DNA of 64,000 nucleotides from Aliirhizobium wenxiniae (GTDB lineage Bacteria > Pseudomonadota > Alphaproteobacteria > Rhizobiales > Rhizobiaceae): assembly GCF_019511445.1 (NCBI RefSeq), contig NZ_JAEUAN010000008.1:124001-188000 (forward strand), written 5' to 3'. The notes under the pieces were generated by a model, which saw nothing but the letters and a program-made list of their open reading frames with translations, was not told the DNA's origin and searched no databases. Of the stretch, positions 53,522 to 63,011 are shown in pieces. How positions within the stretch are numbered: the stretch's first letter is position 1; every line of letters starts with the position of its first letter. The translations under genes and the position numbers were made by a program.

Positions 53522-55648
53522 TCAATCTGGACGTTCGACCGTGCTACCCGTGTCCAGCCCCGTCCTTTCGAGATCATACAGACTTCCATACTCTCCCCCA
53601 GGCATTGAGCCAGGGCTTACCCTGAAGCTTCGATCGTTTAGTTTGCCGATATAGCGATTGCGAGCGAATTGGACATATCTGGACTGGTGAGACGGAGCGT
53701 AAACGTAAGCTGCAAGCCCCTCACGGTTATCGACCGAGACCGTATTGTCCTCTATGCGGTTTGGGTTTGCCCAATCCGGTCGCCATCCCCTGCCGGTTCC
53801 ATCATCAACGCGAAAGGCCGCGCCTGAGCCATTCCTGATCTGGTTTCCCGTGACCAGATTACTCCAGCCGCCATTGATGCCGATCGCAGCAACATTGCCC
53901 GAGAGCGTGTTATTTTCGATGCGCACGCCGCTCGCCCGGCCATCGGTATAAATTGCCCAACTGATCGGACTGGGCCATTCGGAGATGTCTTCATAACCAG
54001 GAGGCCAGAATGTCCCATCGGCCCGGTTCATCAGATGCCCCGTGCCGGTTACCAGATTGTTGCGAATGCTACTGTTCAGCGGGTCCCCCTGCACGCCCAT
54101 CATCTTGATGGCGGCGCCGTCTGCTGTTTGCTGATTGGCATTGCGGATCACGTTTTTTTCGATAACAGCGTCATACACGGCATCCTCGAGCCCCCAGATC
54201 GAGCCTCCTGCGATCCCGAACTGAGCGGTATTTTCGATGACGTTGTCAGCGATCCTGATATCATTGCCTGCCTGGAACCATATGCCGGCGGTTTCAAAAA
54301 AGACCTTTCCGATATCGGAGATCTTGTTTGACAGGATCTTGCCTCCGTTCGATTTTCCGGGACTACCCCAATCCTTGCCCATATAGATCCCGTTACCGGC
54401 AGTGTTGCTAATAGTGTTGTTGGCAATAAGGACATTGTTGCTCTCCGACACATGGATGCCGACACCGACATTGGTAACAACATTGCCTAAGAGCTTAACA
54501 TTGTCGGAATGCTCCAGTCTGATGGCGCCATAACCTCTTGTCTCGGTATAAAACTTGCCGCTTCCATCGGGCGCTCCATCGCGAAGCGACAAGCCTGCCA
54601 CCACCATCCCATCAGCGTCTTCCAGCTTGAAGAATGTCGGCAAAATCCCCGCGATCATATGAGGTCCGGGCGGATTTCGATCAGCGGAAATGTAAGTTAG
54701 CTGGCCACCTTGATGATCGTACCACCATTCCCCTGCCGCATCGAGGAAGGCTTTGGCGCCGGCCAGGAAGTAGCGACTGCCTTCGGAGGTGAAGAAATGG
54801 CCGGTCCCTCCGGTCCGGACGGTGTGTGTCGCAGCTTCGATAATATCGACGGGCAGCGTATCGCTGCCCCATTGAGTGCCAGGCTGGTTGCCGCCGACAA
54901 TGTGAGCGACCAGCCCAGCGGTATCGTCTAACGGGGGAAGATCCCCGGGATGATAGCAAAACCGGGTATTACCTTCCCAGACATCGATGGGCGGCTCGCA
55001 CTTGGCGGCAAACAACCATCCCTTGCGCTTGTCGCCGTCAGAAGGCGCATTCGGAAACCGTGCCTGAGGTTGAACCGTCCCGTTGACGATGAGGTTACCC
55101 ACGCTCACATCCGGGGGAAGCTTCAGCGGTGCAGTCCACCGGCCATCAGCCAGTATTGTCCAGTCCCGCATCCGCAAGCCCCCATGTAAAACCGGGCTTT
55201 CATTACACTTTGCCGCGACAATCAAACCCGCATCGCGCTGATCGAAAACAATTGCCTGAGGCAGGTAATAGTCTCCCCCGGCTATTGCGATCGTGCTTTG
55301 GCCACTTGCCATCCGCGCCGCATCCCGCGCAAATTCGATCCTGGCAAAAGGGCCATCGGTCCGCTGAGCGTTCGGCATGGAAAGGCGTCCGCTCCAAGCA
55401 TCGTCTCCGTCAGGAGAGACGTAGAAAACTGTTCGATCGGTGGGTTTGGAGCCAGCATTGGTCAAGATTGTGCGGCCAAGCTTGGCCGGCGATGTCGGCA
55501 GTGACGCGTCAACGCACGTCTCTCGGCTGACATTCGGTTGCAACGGATTGGGCTCATCTTGGTCCGATCTTGATGAGGCAATATGGCTCGACTGCAGGGT
55601 AAAAGCAGCGAGCGCTATGCAGGAAATCAGCCTGGTCGCGGAACTCAT
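53522..55648 (-). CDS. Secreted right-handed parallel beta-helix protein
   Basis: This 708-residue protein has a signal peptide (MSSATRLISCIALAAFTLQSSHIASS) at the chosen ATG 55648. A linker leads to RTVFYVSPDGDDAWSGRL, the usual opening of secreted pectate-lyase-fold enzymes. The C-terminal half (about residues 350-660) carries repeated PbH1-like turns such as VGIHVSESNNVLIANNTISNTAGNGIYMG and RIADNVIENTAQFGIAGG. Proteins of this fold include polysaccharide lyases, epimerases and hydrolases. Lying between glycosyltransferase genes on the opposite strand, it could trim, release or modify the EPS. I cannot name catalytic residues, so activity is inferred only from fold and context. Confidence 0.85.
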   Translation of the reverse strand: MSSATRLISCIALAAFTLQSSHIASSRSDQDEPNPLQPNVSRETCVDASLPTSPAKLGRTILTNAGSKPTDRTVFYVSPDGDDAWSGRLSMPNAQRTDGPFARIEFARDAARMASGQSTIAIAGGDYYLPQAIVFDQRDAGLIVAAKCNESPVLHGGLRMRDWTILADGRWTAPLKLPPDVSVGNLIVNGTVQPQARFPNAPSDGDKRKGWLFAAKCEPPIDVWEGNTRFCYHPGDLPPLDDTAGLVAHIVGGNQPGTQWGSDTLPVDIIEAATHTVRTGGTGHFFTSEGSRYFLAGAKAFLDAAGEWWYDHQGGQLTYISADRNPPGPHMIAGILPTFFKLEDADGMVVAGLSLRDGAPDGSGKFYTETRGYGAIRLEHSDNVKLLGNVVTNVGVGIHVSESNNVLIANNTISNTAGNGIYMGKDWGSPGKSNGGKILSNKISDIGKVFFETAGIWFQAGNDIRIADNVIENTAQFGIAGGSIWGLEDAVYDAVIEKNVIRNANQQTADGAAIKMMGVQGDPLNSSIRNNLVTGTGHLMNRADGTFWPPGYEDISEWPSPISWAIYTDGRASGVRIENNTLSGNVAAIGINGGWSNLVTGNQIRNGSGAAFRVDDGTGRGWRPDWANPNRIEDNTVSVDNREGLAAYVYAPSHQSRYVQFARNRYIGKLNDRSFRVSPGSMPGGEYGSLYDLERTGLDTGSTVERPD

Positions 55649-56179
55649 GAGATATGCGCACCTCTGATCGAGTGTTCTTTCCAGCGCATCTGGTTTCAGC
55701 GAACGAGCGGCGCAAAATTGGCGACACATGAGGATAGCCACACGCGACCGAGCTAGGCCACGAACCGGAAAACCAGAATACGCAACGATAACGGCCAGCG
55801 TTGCAGCCTGCGCTTTGCTTCGAAGCACTAGCCAGATGGCGCACCTGACAATCAACTCCTGCAAACGAAGAACGGATTACACCGAATGTCTTAGTGGCAA
55901 TCGAAAGTGCCGGTGACCTTACTCCCTTGGGAGATACCTGCTTCCCAAGGAGGAGGAACGACCAAAGCGGCCTGCCCATAAGAGCAGGTTATGTGGCCAG
56001 GCATTCGAAGGTAATTTGTCGACGAATGAGCCGGCTGAGAGACAGGGCAAAGGATGATCCCTGAACCACCGTGGCGTTTCAACCCAAGGAGATAGGAAGC
56101 GCCTTAGCCAAATGGACAAGTACTCGCATTTTCGGCTTTGCCGACCACAAGCTGAGCCCAGCGACCTTTTGAGAGTGTC
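55649..56179. other. Divergent spacer with a cluster of inverted repeats
   Basis: About 530 bases between the divergent beta-helix and GT2 genes. No gene is recognised. Several inverted repeats are packed into 55893-55988, annotated separately. Promoters for both flanking genes should lie here. Confidence 0.5.
55893..55988. repeat. Cluster of inverted repeats, possible structured leader
   Basis: Within 96 bases there are: GGCA/TGCC around an eight-base loop near 55893; CCTTGGGA (55925-55932) pairing with TCCCAAGG (55943-55950); a competing local palindrome CTCCCTTGGGAG (55922-55933); and CCTGC (55971-55975) with GCAGG (55984-55988). The alternative pairings of the CCTTGGGA arm resemble a switch. 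It matches no riboswitch class I recognise. Confidence 0.45.
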
Positions 56180-57130
56180 ATGACGCGACCGGCCATCAGT
56201 GTTCTCATCAATAATTACAACTACGGCCGCTTTATTGGACGCGCGATTGACAGTGCGCTGGCACAGAAAGGGCCGCTTGCAGAGATCATTGTGGTGGATG
56301 ACGGCTCCAGCGACCAGTCCCGCGCGCTGCTTGAACCTTACAGGGATCGGGTCACCCTGATTTTCCAGGAAAACAAAGGGCAAGCCGCAGCGATCAATGC
56401 TGCCGTCAGGGCAAGCGCGGGGGACATCCTCTGTTTCCTGGACGCCGACGACTGGTGGGGGCCTGAAAAGCTGGCGTCAATTTCCGCCGTATTTAATGCG
56501 GATGCCGAGATTTCACTCGCCTATCATCGACTTCAGCCCACTTTCAGCGACGGAACACCTACCCTCAAGCCTATTCCCCGAACACTGTGTTCCGGCGATC
56601 TCTCGCGCTGGCTCAGCAGGTCCGCAGGCTGTTGGCCGTTTCCGATGACATCCGCCATCGCGGTTCGGCGAAATGCATGGAACGTGGCAGGCGACATCCC
56701 GGAGCAATTCAGAATATCCGCAGATTTCTGGCTTGCCGGAATCTATCCTTTCCTGGGGCGCGTGGCTGCACTGCCCGGTGCGCTTGGATTCTACAGGATC
56801 CATGACAACACATGGTACCGGCCGGTTGATGATGCGGCGATGTTGCGCAAGCGCATGGCGCATTGGGTCGCGACAGTTGATGTGATGAACCGGTTTCTGT
56901 CGTCCCACAACCCGCCTGCGACGCTGCGATTGGCGGATCACTATCCCTATCGGGTGGCATTGGCGCAGATGGAGGGGGGGGATCTCCGGACCCGCTTTCA
57001 ACTTGTCATGCGAGGTCTTGCTTTCGCCGGCGAACCGAACCTGATGAGACGCATGCGTGACGCGCTACGCGCAGCCTACAGCCTGCCTCGCCGCGGCAAG
57101 CAACTTGGATGGGCGGAGGATGTGCAATGA
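56180..57130 (+). CDS. Family 2 glycosyltransferase
   Basis: This 316-residue GT2 enzyme opens RPAISVLINNYNYGRFIGRAIDSALAQ, with acidic motifs VVDDGSSDQS and FLDADDWWGPEKL. The C-terminal part is less conserved, with no clear membrane helix. It is the first of a coupled plus-strand set: it overlaps the next gene by four bases (ATGA). An eight-base G run at 56974-56981 falls in codons 265-268 and could make it phase-variable. The donor sugar is unknown. Confidence 0.92.
   Translation: MTRPAISVLINNYNYGRFIGRAIDSALAQKGPLAEIIVVDDGSSDQSRALLEPYRDRVTLIFQENKGQAAAINAAVRASAGDILCFLDADDWWGPEKLASISAVFNADAEISLAYHRLQPTFSDGTPTLKPIPRTLCSGDLSRWLSRSAGCWPFPMTSAIAVRRNAWNVAGDIPEQFRISADFWLAGIYPFLGRVAALPGALGFYRIHDNTWYRPVDDAAMLRKRMAHWVATVDVMNRFLSSHNPPATLRLADHYPYRVALAQMEGGDLRTRFQLVMRGLAFAGEPNLMRRMRDALRAAYSLPRRGKQLGWAEDVQ
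56974..56981 (+). repeat. Eight-base G homopolymer in the GT2 gene
   Basis: GAG GGG GGG GAT includes a run of eight G. GGG is a rare glycine codon in this kind of genome, so a double GGG stands out. Slippage would cut off the last 50 residues of the enzyme. Confidence 0.75.
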
Positions 57131-58230
57131 AGGCGCTGCTTCTGGCCTCCGAGCTGGAGGACTACACGATCTCCTTTGCAAGCGGCCTCGCCCAGCATTT
57201 GAACGTCGTTTTGGCCGTCCCTCGCCGGCGTTACGGGCATCTCGCATCCTGGTTCGACCCGGCGGTCGATCTGCGCCTCCTGGAGTGGCCAAGACACCGG
57301 TCACTACTGAACCCATGGTTCCTGCGAGGGCTCACCCGGCTGATCAGGCAGGAGCAGCCCGACCTCGTCCATCTTTTGAGCAATAGTACGATTTGGCTGA
57401 ATTTTGCTGTGCCGTTCTGGCGCTCGATCCCCCTGGTAACCACCATCCACGATGTGGATGTGCATCCCGGAGACAGCGATACACGCACTCTGCCAGCTTG
57501 GGCGCCAAGATTGATGGTGCGACAGTCGCCGCATATCGTTGTGCATGGGGAGGGCCTGAGGCAATTGGTGCTTGAGCGCTTCTCAAAGTCGGCTAACAAC
57601 GTCCATATTCTCTCCCATCCGGCCATTCCGCGCTATGCTGAACTGGCTCAACGACAGAAAATGGCGCCATGTCGAGCAGATGGGGTTATACGGGTTCTGC
57701 TGTTCGGGCGAATTTTCGCCTACAAGGGTCTTGAGCATCTGGTGCGTGCCGAGGCTCTCCTGAAGGGCTGCTCTCCCGATCTGCGCTTTATCATCGCGGG
57801 TCGCGGCGACGACCCTTGGATCTATCGGCCACTCATGGGCGATCCGCGCCGCTATGATATCCGCAATCGGTATATCGAAGACGCGGAAGTCGCTCAGCTT
57901 TTCCTGGATACGGATATCGTGGTGCTCCCATATACGGAAGCCTCACAAAGTGGGGTTCTCAATGTGGCTGCCGCGTTCGGCAAGCCAGTTATCGTAACCG
58001 ACGTTGGCGAATTACCATCCACAGTCCTTTCCAACGAACTAGGGCTCGTGGTTCCGTCAGGGGATGGCGAGAGCCTGTCTCGAGCTATCCTGTCCTTGGC
58101 GCAAGACAGCGAGCTACGCTGCAAGCTTGGGGCAAACGCGCTCGTCTGGTCACATGGAGCCAATTCACCAAAGCAGGTCGGGGCACAAGCTGCGGACCTT
58201 TACCGCAAGGTGACGAAAACATGCAGGTAA
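57127..58230 (+). CDS. Family 4 glycosyltransferase
   Basis: This 367-residue GT-B glycosyltransferase has donor-domain motifs VLLFGRIFAYKGLEHLVRAEALL and IVVLPYTEASQSGVLNVAAAFGKPVIVTDVG. The start overlaps the previous stop by four bases and has a GGAGGATGTGCA site. It ends overlapping the next glycosyltransferase by ten bases. Together these suggest one transcript for the three glycosyltransferases and the ExoP-type gene. Its donor cannot be predicted; GDP-fucose is made by genes further down. Confidence 0.92.
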   Translation: MKALLLASELEDYTISFASGLAQHLNVVLAVPRRRYGHLASWFDPAVDLRLLEWPRHRSLLNPWFLRGLTRLIRQEQPDLVHLLSNSTIWLNFAVPFWRSIPLVTTIHDVDVHPGDSDTRTLPAWAPRLMVRQSPHIVVHGEGLRQLVLERFSKSANNVHILSHPAIPRYAELAQRQKMAPCRADGVIRVLLFGRIFAYKGLEHLVRAEALLKGCSPDLRFIIAGRGDDPWIYRPLMGDPRRYDIRNRYIEDAEVAQLFLDTDIVVLPYTEASQSGVLNVAAAFGKPVIVTDVGELPSTVLSNELGLVVPSGDGESLSRAILSLAQDSELRCKLGANALVWSHGANSPKQVGAQAADLYRKVTKTCR

Positions 58231-59378
58231 ATGTGCTTTCCCAGGCAGACCGCATAGTATCGGCACCCACCTCGTCCGTTCGCCATTATGTGCCGGGAGG
58301 ATGTGAAAGTGGTGGTGGCATCGGCAGGCTGGTCGGTTACATATCGCATGCGGCGAAGGATACTGACCGCAAACATCTGGTAACGGACACGCGGGGGCTG
58401 GCATGGTCGTTTACGACATCGCCAGCACGTCTGCTGGCCGCAATATTCGCAATGGCCAAAGATCGCGTCGCGGTTCCTGACCGCATACATCACATCCATG
58501 TCGCCGGTCGCGGCAGCACTTCACGGAAACTGATCCTAACGGGGGTCGCCCGTTTTCTCGGATGTCGTCACATACTTCATCTGCACGACTACGACTATGC
58601 GCACGACTTTTCTCAGCGCACGCCAAGACAGCAGGCGCACATACGCAGAATGTTCCGAAGCGCTGATCATGTCGTTGTATTGGGGCACCGTGATCATCTC
58701 ACGCTGACACGGGATCTAGGCGTTGATCCACGACGCATCGCAGTTATCCGCAACTGTGTCCCGGACCCCAAGAACCGTATTGTTCAGGTCCTCAAACAAC
58801 GGCATGAAAATCCGCCGCTCATTATTTTTCTCGGACGGCTGAGTGAGCGTAAAGGCGTAAGGGAGCTTCTCCTTGCGCTGAGCCAGCCAGTCATGAAGGC
58901 GCTTCGTTGGAAAGCCATTATTGCCGGTGACGGTCCCGTCGAAGACTATCGAAATCAGGCAGAAGCCCTGGCGCTCGCGGACGTCGTGGAAATGCCGGGT
59001 TGGCTTGGTGCCGATGAAACGCGGGCCTTGTGCTCGCGGGCAGATATTCTGGTTCTGCCCTCCCATGCCGAAGGCCTGGCAATGGCGGTCATCGAAGGAC
59101 TTGCTCATGGGCTCGCGGTGGTGACAACCCGTGTCGGCGCGCATGAAGAGGTGATCTGCGACGGTGACACCGGCGTCTTTGTACCGGTCGGGGACAAGGA
59201 CGCACTAGCAACGGCATTGGCAAACTTAGTCCAGGACAAAGAACAACGCCGCCGATTGTCCGCCCGAGGGCGCCTTCATTATCTCAATCATTTCAGCATG
59301 AAGACCTACATGCTTTCGCTTGAAAACTTATACGACACCGTCTCTGCGCAACCTCAAACTTCCGTCGGTGCCCCATGA
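58221..59378 (+). CDS. Family 4 glycosyltransferase
   Basis: This is a 385-residue GT-B glycosyltransferase. The N-terminal part includes HYVPGGCESGGGIGRLVGYI and HILHLHDYDYAHDF; the donor domain has IIFLGRLSERKGVRELLLAL and the textbook E-x7-E motif in LPSHAEGLAMAVIEGLAHGLAVVTT. The ATG overlaps the end of the previous gene (ATGCAGGTAA). It ends with a four-base overlap onto the ExoP-type gene. Confidence 0.93.
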   Translation: MQVNVLSQADRIVSAPTSSVRHYVPGGCESGGGIGRLVGYISHAAKDTDRKHLVTDTRGLAWSFTTSPARLLAAIFAMAKDRVAVPDRIHHIHVAGRGSTSRKLILTGVARFLGCRHILHLHDYDYAHDFSQRTPRQQAHIRRMFRSADHVVVLGHRDHLTLTRDLGVDPRRIAVIRNCVPDPKNRIVQVLKQRHENPPLIIFLGRLSERKGVRELLLALSQPVMKALRWKAIIAGDGPVEDYRNQAEALALADVVEMPGWLGADETRALCSRADILVLPSHAEGLAMAVIEGLAHGLAVVTTRVGAHEEVICDGDTGVFVPVGDKDALATALANLVQDKEQRRRLSARGRLHYLNHFSMKTYMLSLENLYDTVSAQPQTSVGAP

Positions 59379-61549
59379 CGATCACGACGCTGCCGATAGA
59401 CCGCAACAGGTCATTGTCGACCATGCGGTATGATCCGCTCCTTCAAAGCCATGAGGCGGCCGATGACTTCGATCTGATGGCCGGTGTCCGCCTCATCCGC
59501 CGAAGGATCCTGTTGATAATCGCGCTCTCTATACTGCTGATAGCTGCTGCATTTCCCTTCATTCGGGGAATGCTCCCGACCTATTATGCCGAGTCCCGAC
59601 TGATGATCCACTCACCTCTGTCGGCATCGCTCGCCACGGATGTGTCAGACCGTACAGGCTGGTTCGACATTACGGCTGAAACCGAAAGGCTCCTGTCGAG
59701 AAGCACAGCGGAACGGGTCATCCGTGATCTTCAACTCACCGAACGGCCGGAATTTAATCCGGCATTGCGGAAAACCTCGCTCATTGACAGTTTGCGGGGC
59801 ATTTTGAGAAATCCGACCGGCAGCGAGATAGCCCCCTTGCCGCAGCCATCCGGGCTCGATGGTATAGTCCTCGAATATTACCGGGCGTTACGCATCCAGC
59901 GCGATGGTCAGGCGAACGTCATCAGGATTGGATTTTCGTCCCGCGAACCAGCGTTGGCAGCGGCAGTCCCGAATTACCTGATCAGTATCTATAGCGACGA
60001 GCGGCAAGACCGACTTCGCATTCGTTTGGACGCAGCAGAAAAATGGGTTCAGCAGCGCATAGGCGAACAGCAGGATCGTGTCACCGCGGCGCGCGAAAGC
60101 GTTGATCGATATCGAAGCACAATGGGCTCGGTGTTGGAGGATGATGCCAAGGGCACAACGGCGACAATGATTGCGGCTTTGAGTGATCGAAGATCGAAAC
60201 TTGATCTGGCCAGAGCGCAGACACGCCTTACAATTTCTCATCTGGAAATTGGAGGCGCGGCATCGCTCGCCGTGGAGGGGGCACCCATTCCGGAAAGCCT
60301 TGGCGAAATGCAACGCGACCTTGCAGCTCAACAAAGGGATCTGGACCGAATTCTCGAGGTCTACGGCGAGACAGCTCAAGCTGTCATCGACCTGCGAGCG
60401 CGGCTGGCAAGAGCGCGCGCGGACTTAAATGTTGCAACGGGTCGATATCTCGAAACGCTGCGCGTCACGCTGAATGATCTTGACCGCGAAGATACCGAAA
60501 TCCAGCTGGCATTGGCGGCCGCTCAATCGCAGAGAGCACGCAATCTAGAGGCTCAAGCCGAAGCCGTGCGACTGGAACGTTCGGTGGAAAAAGAGCAATT
60601 GGCAATAGATAAGATCGAGGATCAGCGCCGCATGCTTGCTGATCAGGCCCGTTCACCAGGAGCCGAAATCGAATTGTTGTCGCCGGCAACGACTCCGCTT
60701 GCACCGCAGGGGCGCGGCCGCCTGTTCTATTTTGTCGGCGCTCTCATCGCATCAGTTTGTTTCGCGGTTACCATCGCGTTTGTCGTCGAGATGCTGGATA
60801 AAACCGTCCGCAGTTTCGATCAGATATCCGGCATCAGCCACATCACGCCGCTCGGGCTTGTACCGCGTCTGCGGCGCAAGGAGCGGTCGCAACAGCTGAA
60901 CCGGACGCGAGGCGGCAGGTTCGATGACGCTATCCAAACACTCATAGCTTCGCTCAAGCAATCCTGTGGTGGAAAGCTGCCCGGGAGCATCGTCGTGACG
61001 TCATCACTGAAGGGCGAAGGCAAATCGACGATCGCCAGGTCACTTGCGATCGAAATTGCGGAAAGCGGGGTTGGCGTCATTCTCGTCGATGGTAATCTTC
61101 GAAACGGCAATCTTTTTTCGGCGTTCAATTCCGATCAGGTGCACGGATTGAATGAATTCGTTAGACGCAAAACAAGACTTGCTGACATCGTACATCATCA
61201 CGCTCCGACGGGAATCGATTTCATTCCGGCCGGAACGCCAGATCTCTATCGACGCGCATATCTGGCTGACATTTCAGAAATCATCGAGATGGCGCGTCTT
61301 AAAGGTCAAATCATCATATTCGACAGTGCCTCCGCGCTGAATTCGACCGACACAATGCATCTTACAGGCTTGGTAGAGCGAACGATCCTGGTTGTGCGCT
61401 GGGCAAGAACGACGCGCAGAATAGTCGAAATCTGCGTCCGGCATCTTCGCGGAGCGGGCGGCGCAGATGTTCTCGTCGCCATCAATAACGTCAATCCCAA
61501 GCGACATGCGATGTACGGTTTCACCGATGCAAACCTGATTGTCGCCTGA
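59375..61549 (+). CDS. ExoP/Wzc-type polysaccharide co-polymerase with altered kinase motifs
   Basis: This 724-residue inner-membrane protein sets EPS chain length. A Wzz domain (about 33-475) is bounded by helices at 45-64 and 449-471, with a long coiled-coil periplasmic part between. The cytoplasmic ATPase-like domain (about 515-724) has an intact Walker A (SSLKGEGKST, 543-552). Walker A' reads VILVDGNLRN (Asp572, Asn574), where bacterial tyrosine kinases usually have D-x-D, and Walker B reads IIIFDSASAL in place of the usual D-x-PP. The C-terminus has a single tyrosine (Tyr714) and no tyrosine cluster. Kinase activity may therefore be lost or altered, although assembly could remain. It overlaps the preceding gene by four bases. 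Confidence 0.92.
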   Translation: MTITTLPIDRNRSLSTMRYDPLLQSHEAADDFDLMAGVRLIRRRILLIIALSILLIAAAFPFIRGMLPTYYAESRLMIHSPLSASLATDVSDRTGWFDITAETERLLSRSTAERVIRDLQLTERPEFNPALRKTSLIDSLRGILRNPTGSEIAPLPQPSGLDGIVLEYYRALRIQRDGQANVIRIGFSSREPALAAAVPNYLISIYSDERQDRLRIRLDAAEKWVQQRIGEQQDRVTAARESVDRYRSTMGSVLEDDAKGTTATMIAALSDRRSKLDLARAQTRLTISHLEIGGAASLAVEGAPIPESLGEMQRDLAAQQRDLDRILEVYGETAQAVIDLRARLARARADLNVATGRYLETLRVTLNDLDREDTEIQLALAAAQSQRARNLEAQAEAVRLERSVEKEQLAIDKIEDQRRMLADQARSPGAEIELLSPATTPLAPQGRGRLFYFVGALIASVCFAVTIAFVVEMLDKTVRSFDQISGISHITPLGLVPRLRRKERSQQLNRTRGGRFDDAIQTLIASLKQSCGGKLPGSIVVTSSLKGEGKSTIARSLAIEIAESGVGVILVDGNLRNGNLFSAFNSDQVHGLNEFVRRKTRLADIVHHHAPTGIDFIPAGTPDLYRRAYLADISEIIEMARLKGQIIIFDSASALNSTDTMHLTGLVERTILVVRWARTTRRIVEICVRHLRGAGGADVLVAINNVNPKRHAMYGFTDANLIVA

Positions 61550-61868
61550 CTGACGACGAGCAGGGCTCAGAGCCTGACCATATGATTTTTGACGCCCGCG
61601 ATCTTGCTGCATGCTGCCGAGGAAACCTGGGATCGTGTCGTTGACAGCAACAGCGCCGGCTTGCGGTATCGTCCAGTCCTGGCTGCAAAAGCGGTGCGTT
61701 CTCGTCCTGTCTACATCTCTTAGGTCAGTTCCGCGAGGTGACAGATTGCACCTATAATTCAGCAGAGCGATGGGCACCAAGTTCTACGTGCATCCGGCTT
61801 TAGACAATTTCCGGAGCCGACACCGGCTCGCTTGCTCAGCTAAATCATGGACAGGCTCTGGGGGAACT
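61550..61868. other. Spacer ahead of the GDP-fucose genes
   Basis: About 320 bases with no gene. A GGCTC-A-GAGCC dyad near 61563-61574 followed by TTTTT about a dozen bases later may be a weak terminator for the preceding operon. TATAAT at 61753-61758 is a perfect -10 box, but the matching -35 (TTCCGC, 18 bases upstream) is poor. It probably holds the promoter of gmd. Confidence 0.45.
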
Positions 61869-63011
61869 ATGACCGATCCACTACCACGCAACGGCAAGGT
61901 TGCGCTGATTACAGGTATTACGGGCCAGGATGGCTCCTATCTTGCTGAATTGCTCCTCAGCAAGGGATATGAGGTCCACGGCATCAAGCGCCGCGCGTCT
62001 TCCTTCAACACCTCCCGTATCGATCACATCTACGAAGACCCGCATCGTCAAAACCAAGGCCTGAAACTGTACTACGGCGATCTGTCGGACACTTCAAACC
62101 TGACCCGTATCATTCGCCATATCGAGCCTGACGAAGTCTACAATCTCGGCGCTCAGTCCCACGTTGCAGTCAGCTTCGAAGCACCGGAATATACGGCCGA
62201 TGTCGATGCGATTGGAACCTTGCGGCTACTGGAAGCAATCCGTTTTTTGGGGCTGGAGGAAAAAACGCGCTTTTATCAAGCATCGACTTCCGAACTTTAC
62301 GGTCTCGTACAAGAGACCCCGCAGCGAGAGACGACGCCGTTCTATCCGCGCTCTCCATACGCGGTGGCCAAGCTTTACGCCTATTGGATCACCGTCAACT
62401 ACCGCGAAGCATATGGGATGTATGCCTGCAACGGCATCCTCTTCAATCACGAATCTCCTCGTCGAGGGGAGACATTCGTGACCCGAAAAATTACGCGCGG
62501 TCTCAGCAATATCGCGATGGGCCTCGAATCCTGCCTGTTCATGGGCAATATCGACAGCTTGCGCGATTGGGGACACGCCAAGGACTACGTCCGCATGCAA
62601 TGGATGATGCTGCAACAGGAAACGGCCGAGGATTTTGTCATCTCGACGGGGCTACAATATTCAGTTCGAGAGTTCATCTGCTGGACGGCCAGCGAACTTG
62701 GTGTGACGCTGGAGTTTTCCGGCAGGGGCGTCAATGAAGTGGCAAGGGTCGCCGCCATCAGGGGCAATATGGCGCCGGCCCTGAAAGTCGGCGATCTGGT
62801 TGTCCGGATCGATCCTCGTTACTTCCGCCCGGCTGAAGTCGATAGTCTTCTTGGCAGTTCCCAAAAAGCCAAGGAAAAGCTCGGTTGGGTGCCGGAAATC
62901 ACGGCGCGTGAAATGTGCGCCGAAATGGTCACCGAGGACCTTAAAGCAGCTCGGCGTCATGCACTCCTGAAGAAACACGGTTTGGCTCTTCCCGTCTGCG
63001 TGGAGGAATGA
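61869..63011 (+). CDS. gmd: GDP-mannose 4,6-dehydratase
   Basis: This 380-residue SDR makes GDP-4-keto-6-deoxymannose. The NADP motif is GITGQDGSY (16-24). Catalytic residues are Thr140 and Glu142 (STSELYG), Tyr164 and Lys168 ([12 protein letters not shown]). [24 protein letters not shown] is a diagnostic Gmd segment. The ATG at 61869 follows GGGGGAACT; the frame extends upstream without similarity. It overlaps the next gene by four bases, giving the classical gmd-fcl pair. Confidence 0.96.
   Translation: MTDPLPRNGKVALITGITGQDGSYLAELLLSKGYEVHGIKRRASSFNTSRIDHIYEDPHRQNQGLKLYYGDLSDTSNLTRIIRHIEPDEVYNLGAQSHVAVSFEAPEYTADVDAIGTLRLLEAIRFLGLEEKTRFYQASTSELYGLVQETPQRETTPFYPRSPYAVAKLYAYWITVNYREAYGMYACNGILFNHESPRRGETFVTRKITRGLSNIAMGLESCLFMGNIDSLRDWGHAKDYVRMQWMMLQQETAEDFVISTGLQYSVREFICWTASELGVTLEFSGRGVNEVARVAAIRGNMAPALKVGDLVVRIDPRYFRPAEVDSLLGSSQKAKEKLGWVPEITAREMCAEMVTEDLKAARRHALLKKHGLALPVCVEE

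Noticed and set aside
55728..55916. Short open frames in the beta-helix/GT2 spacer
   Set aside because: None has a ribosome site together with a recognisable product, and they overlap inverted repeats.
61753..61758. TATAAT as a strong sigma-70 promoter for gmd
   Set aside because: The -10 box is perfect, but the -35 region is poor at 16-18 base spacing, so I mention it only as possible.
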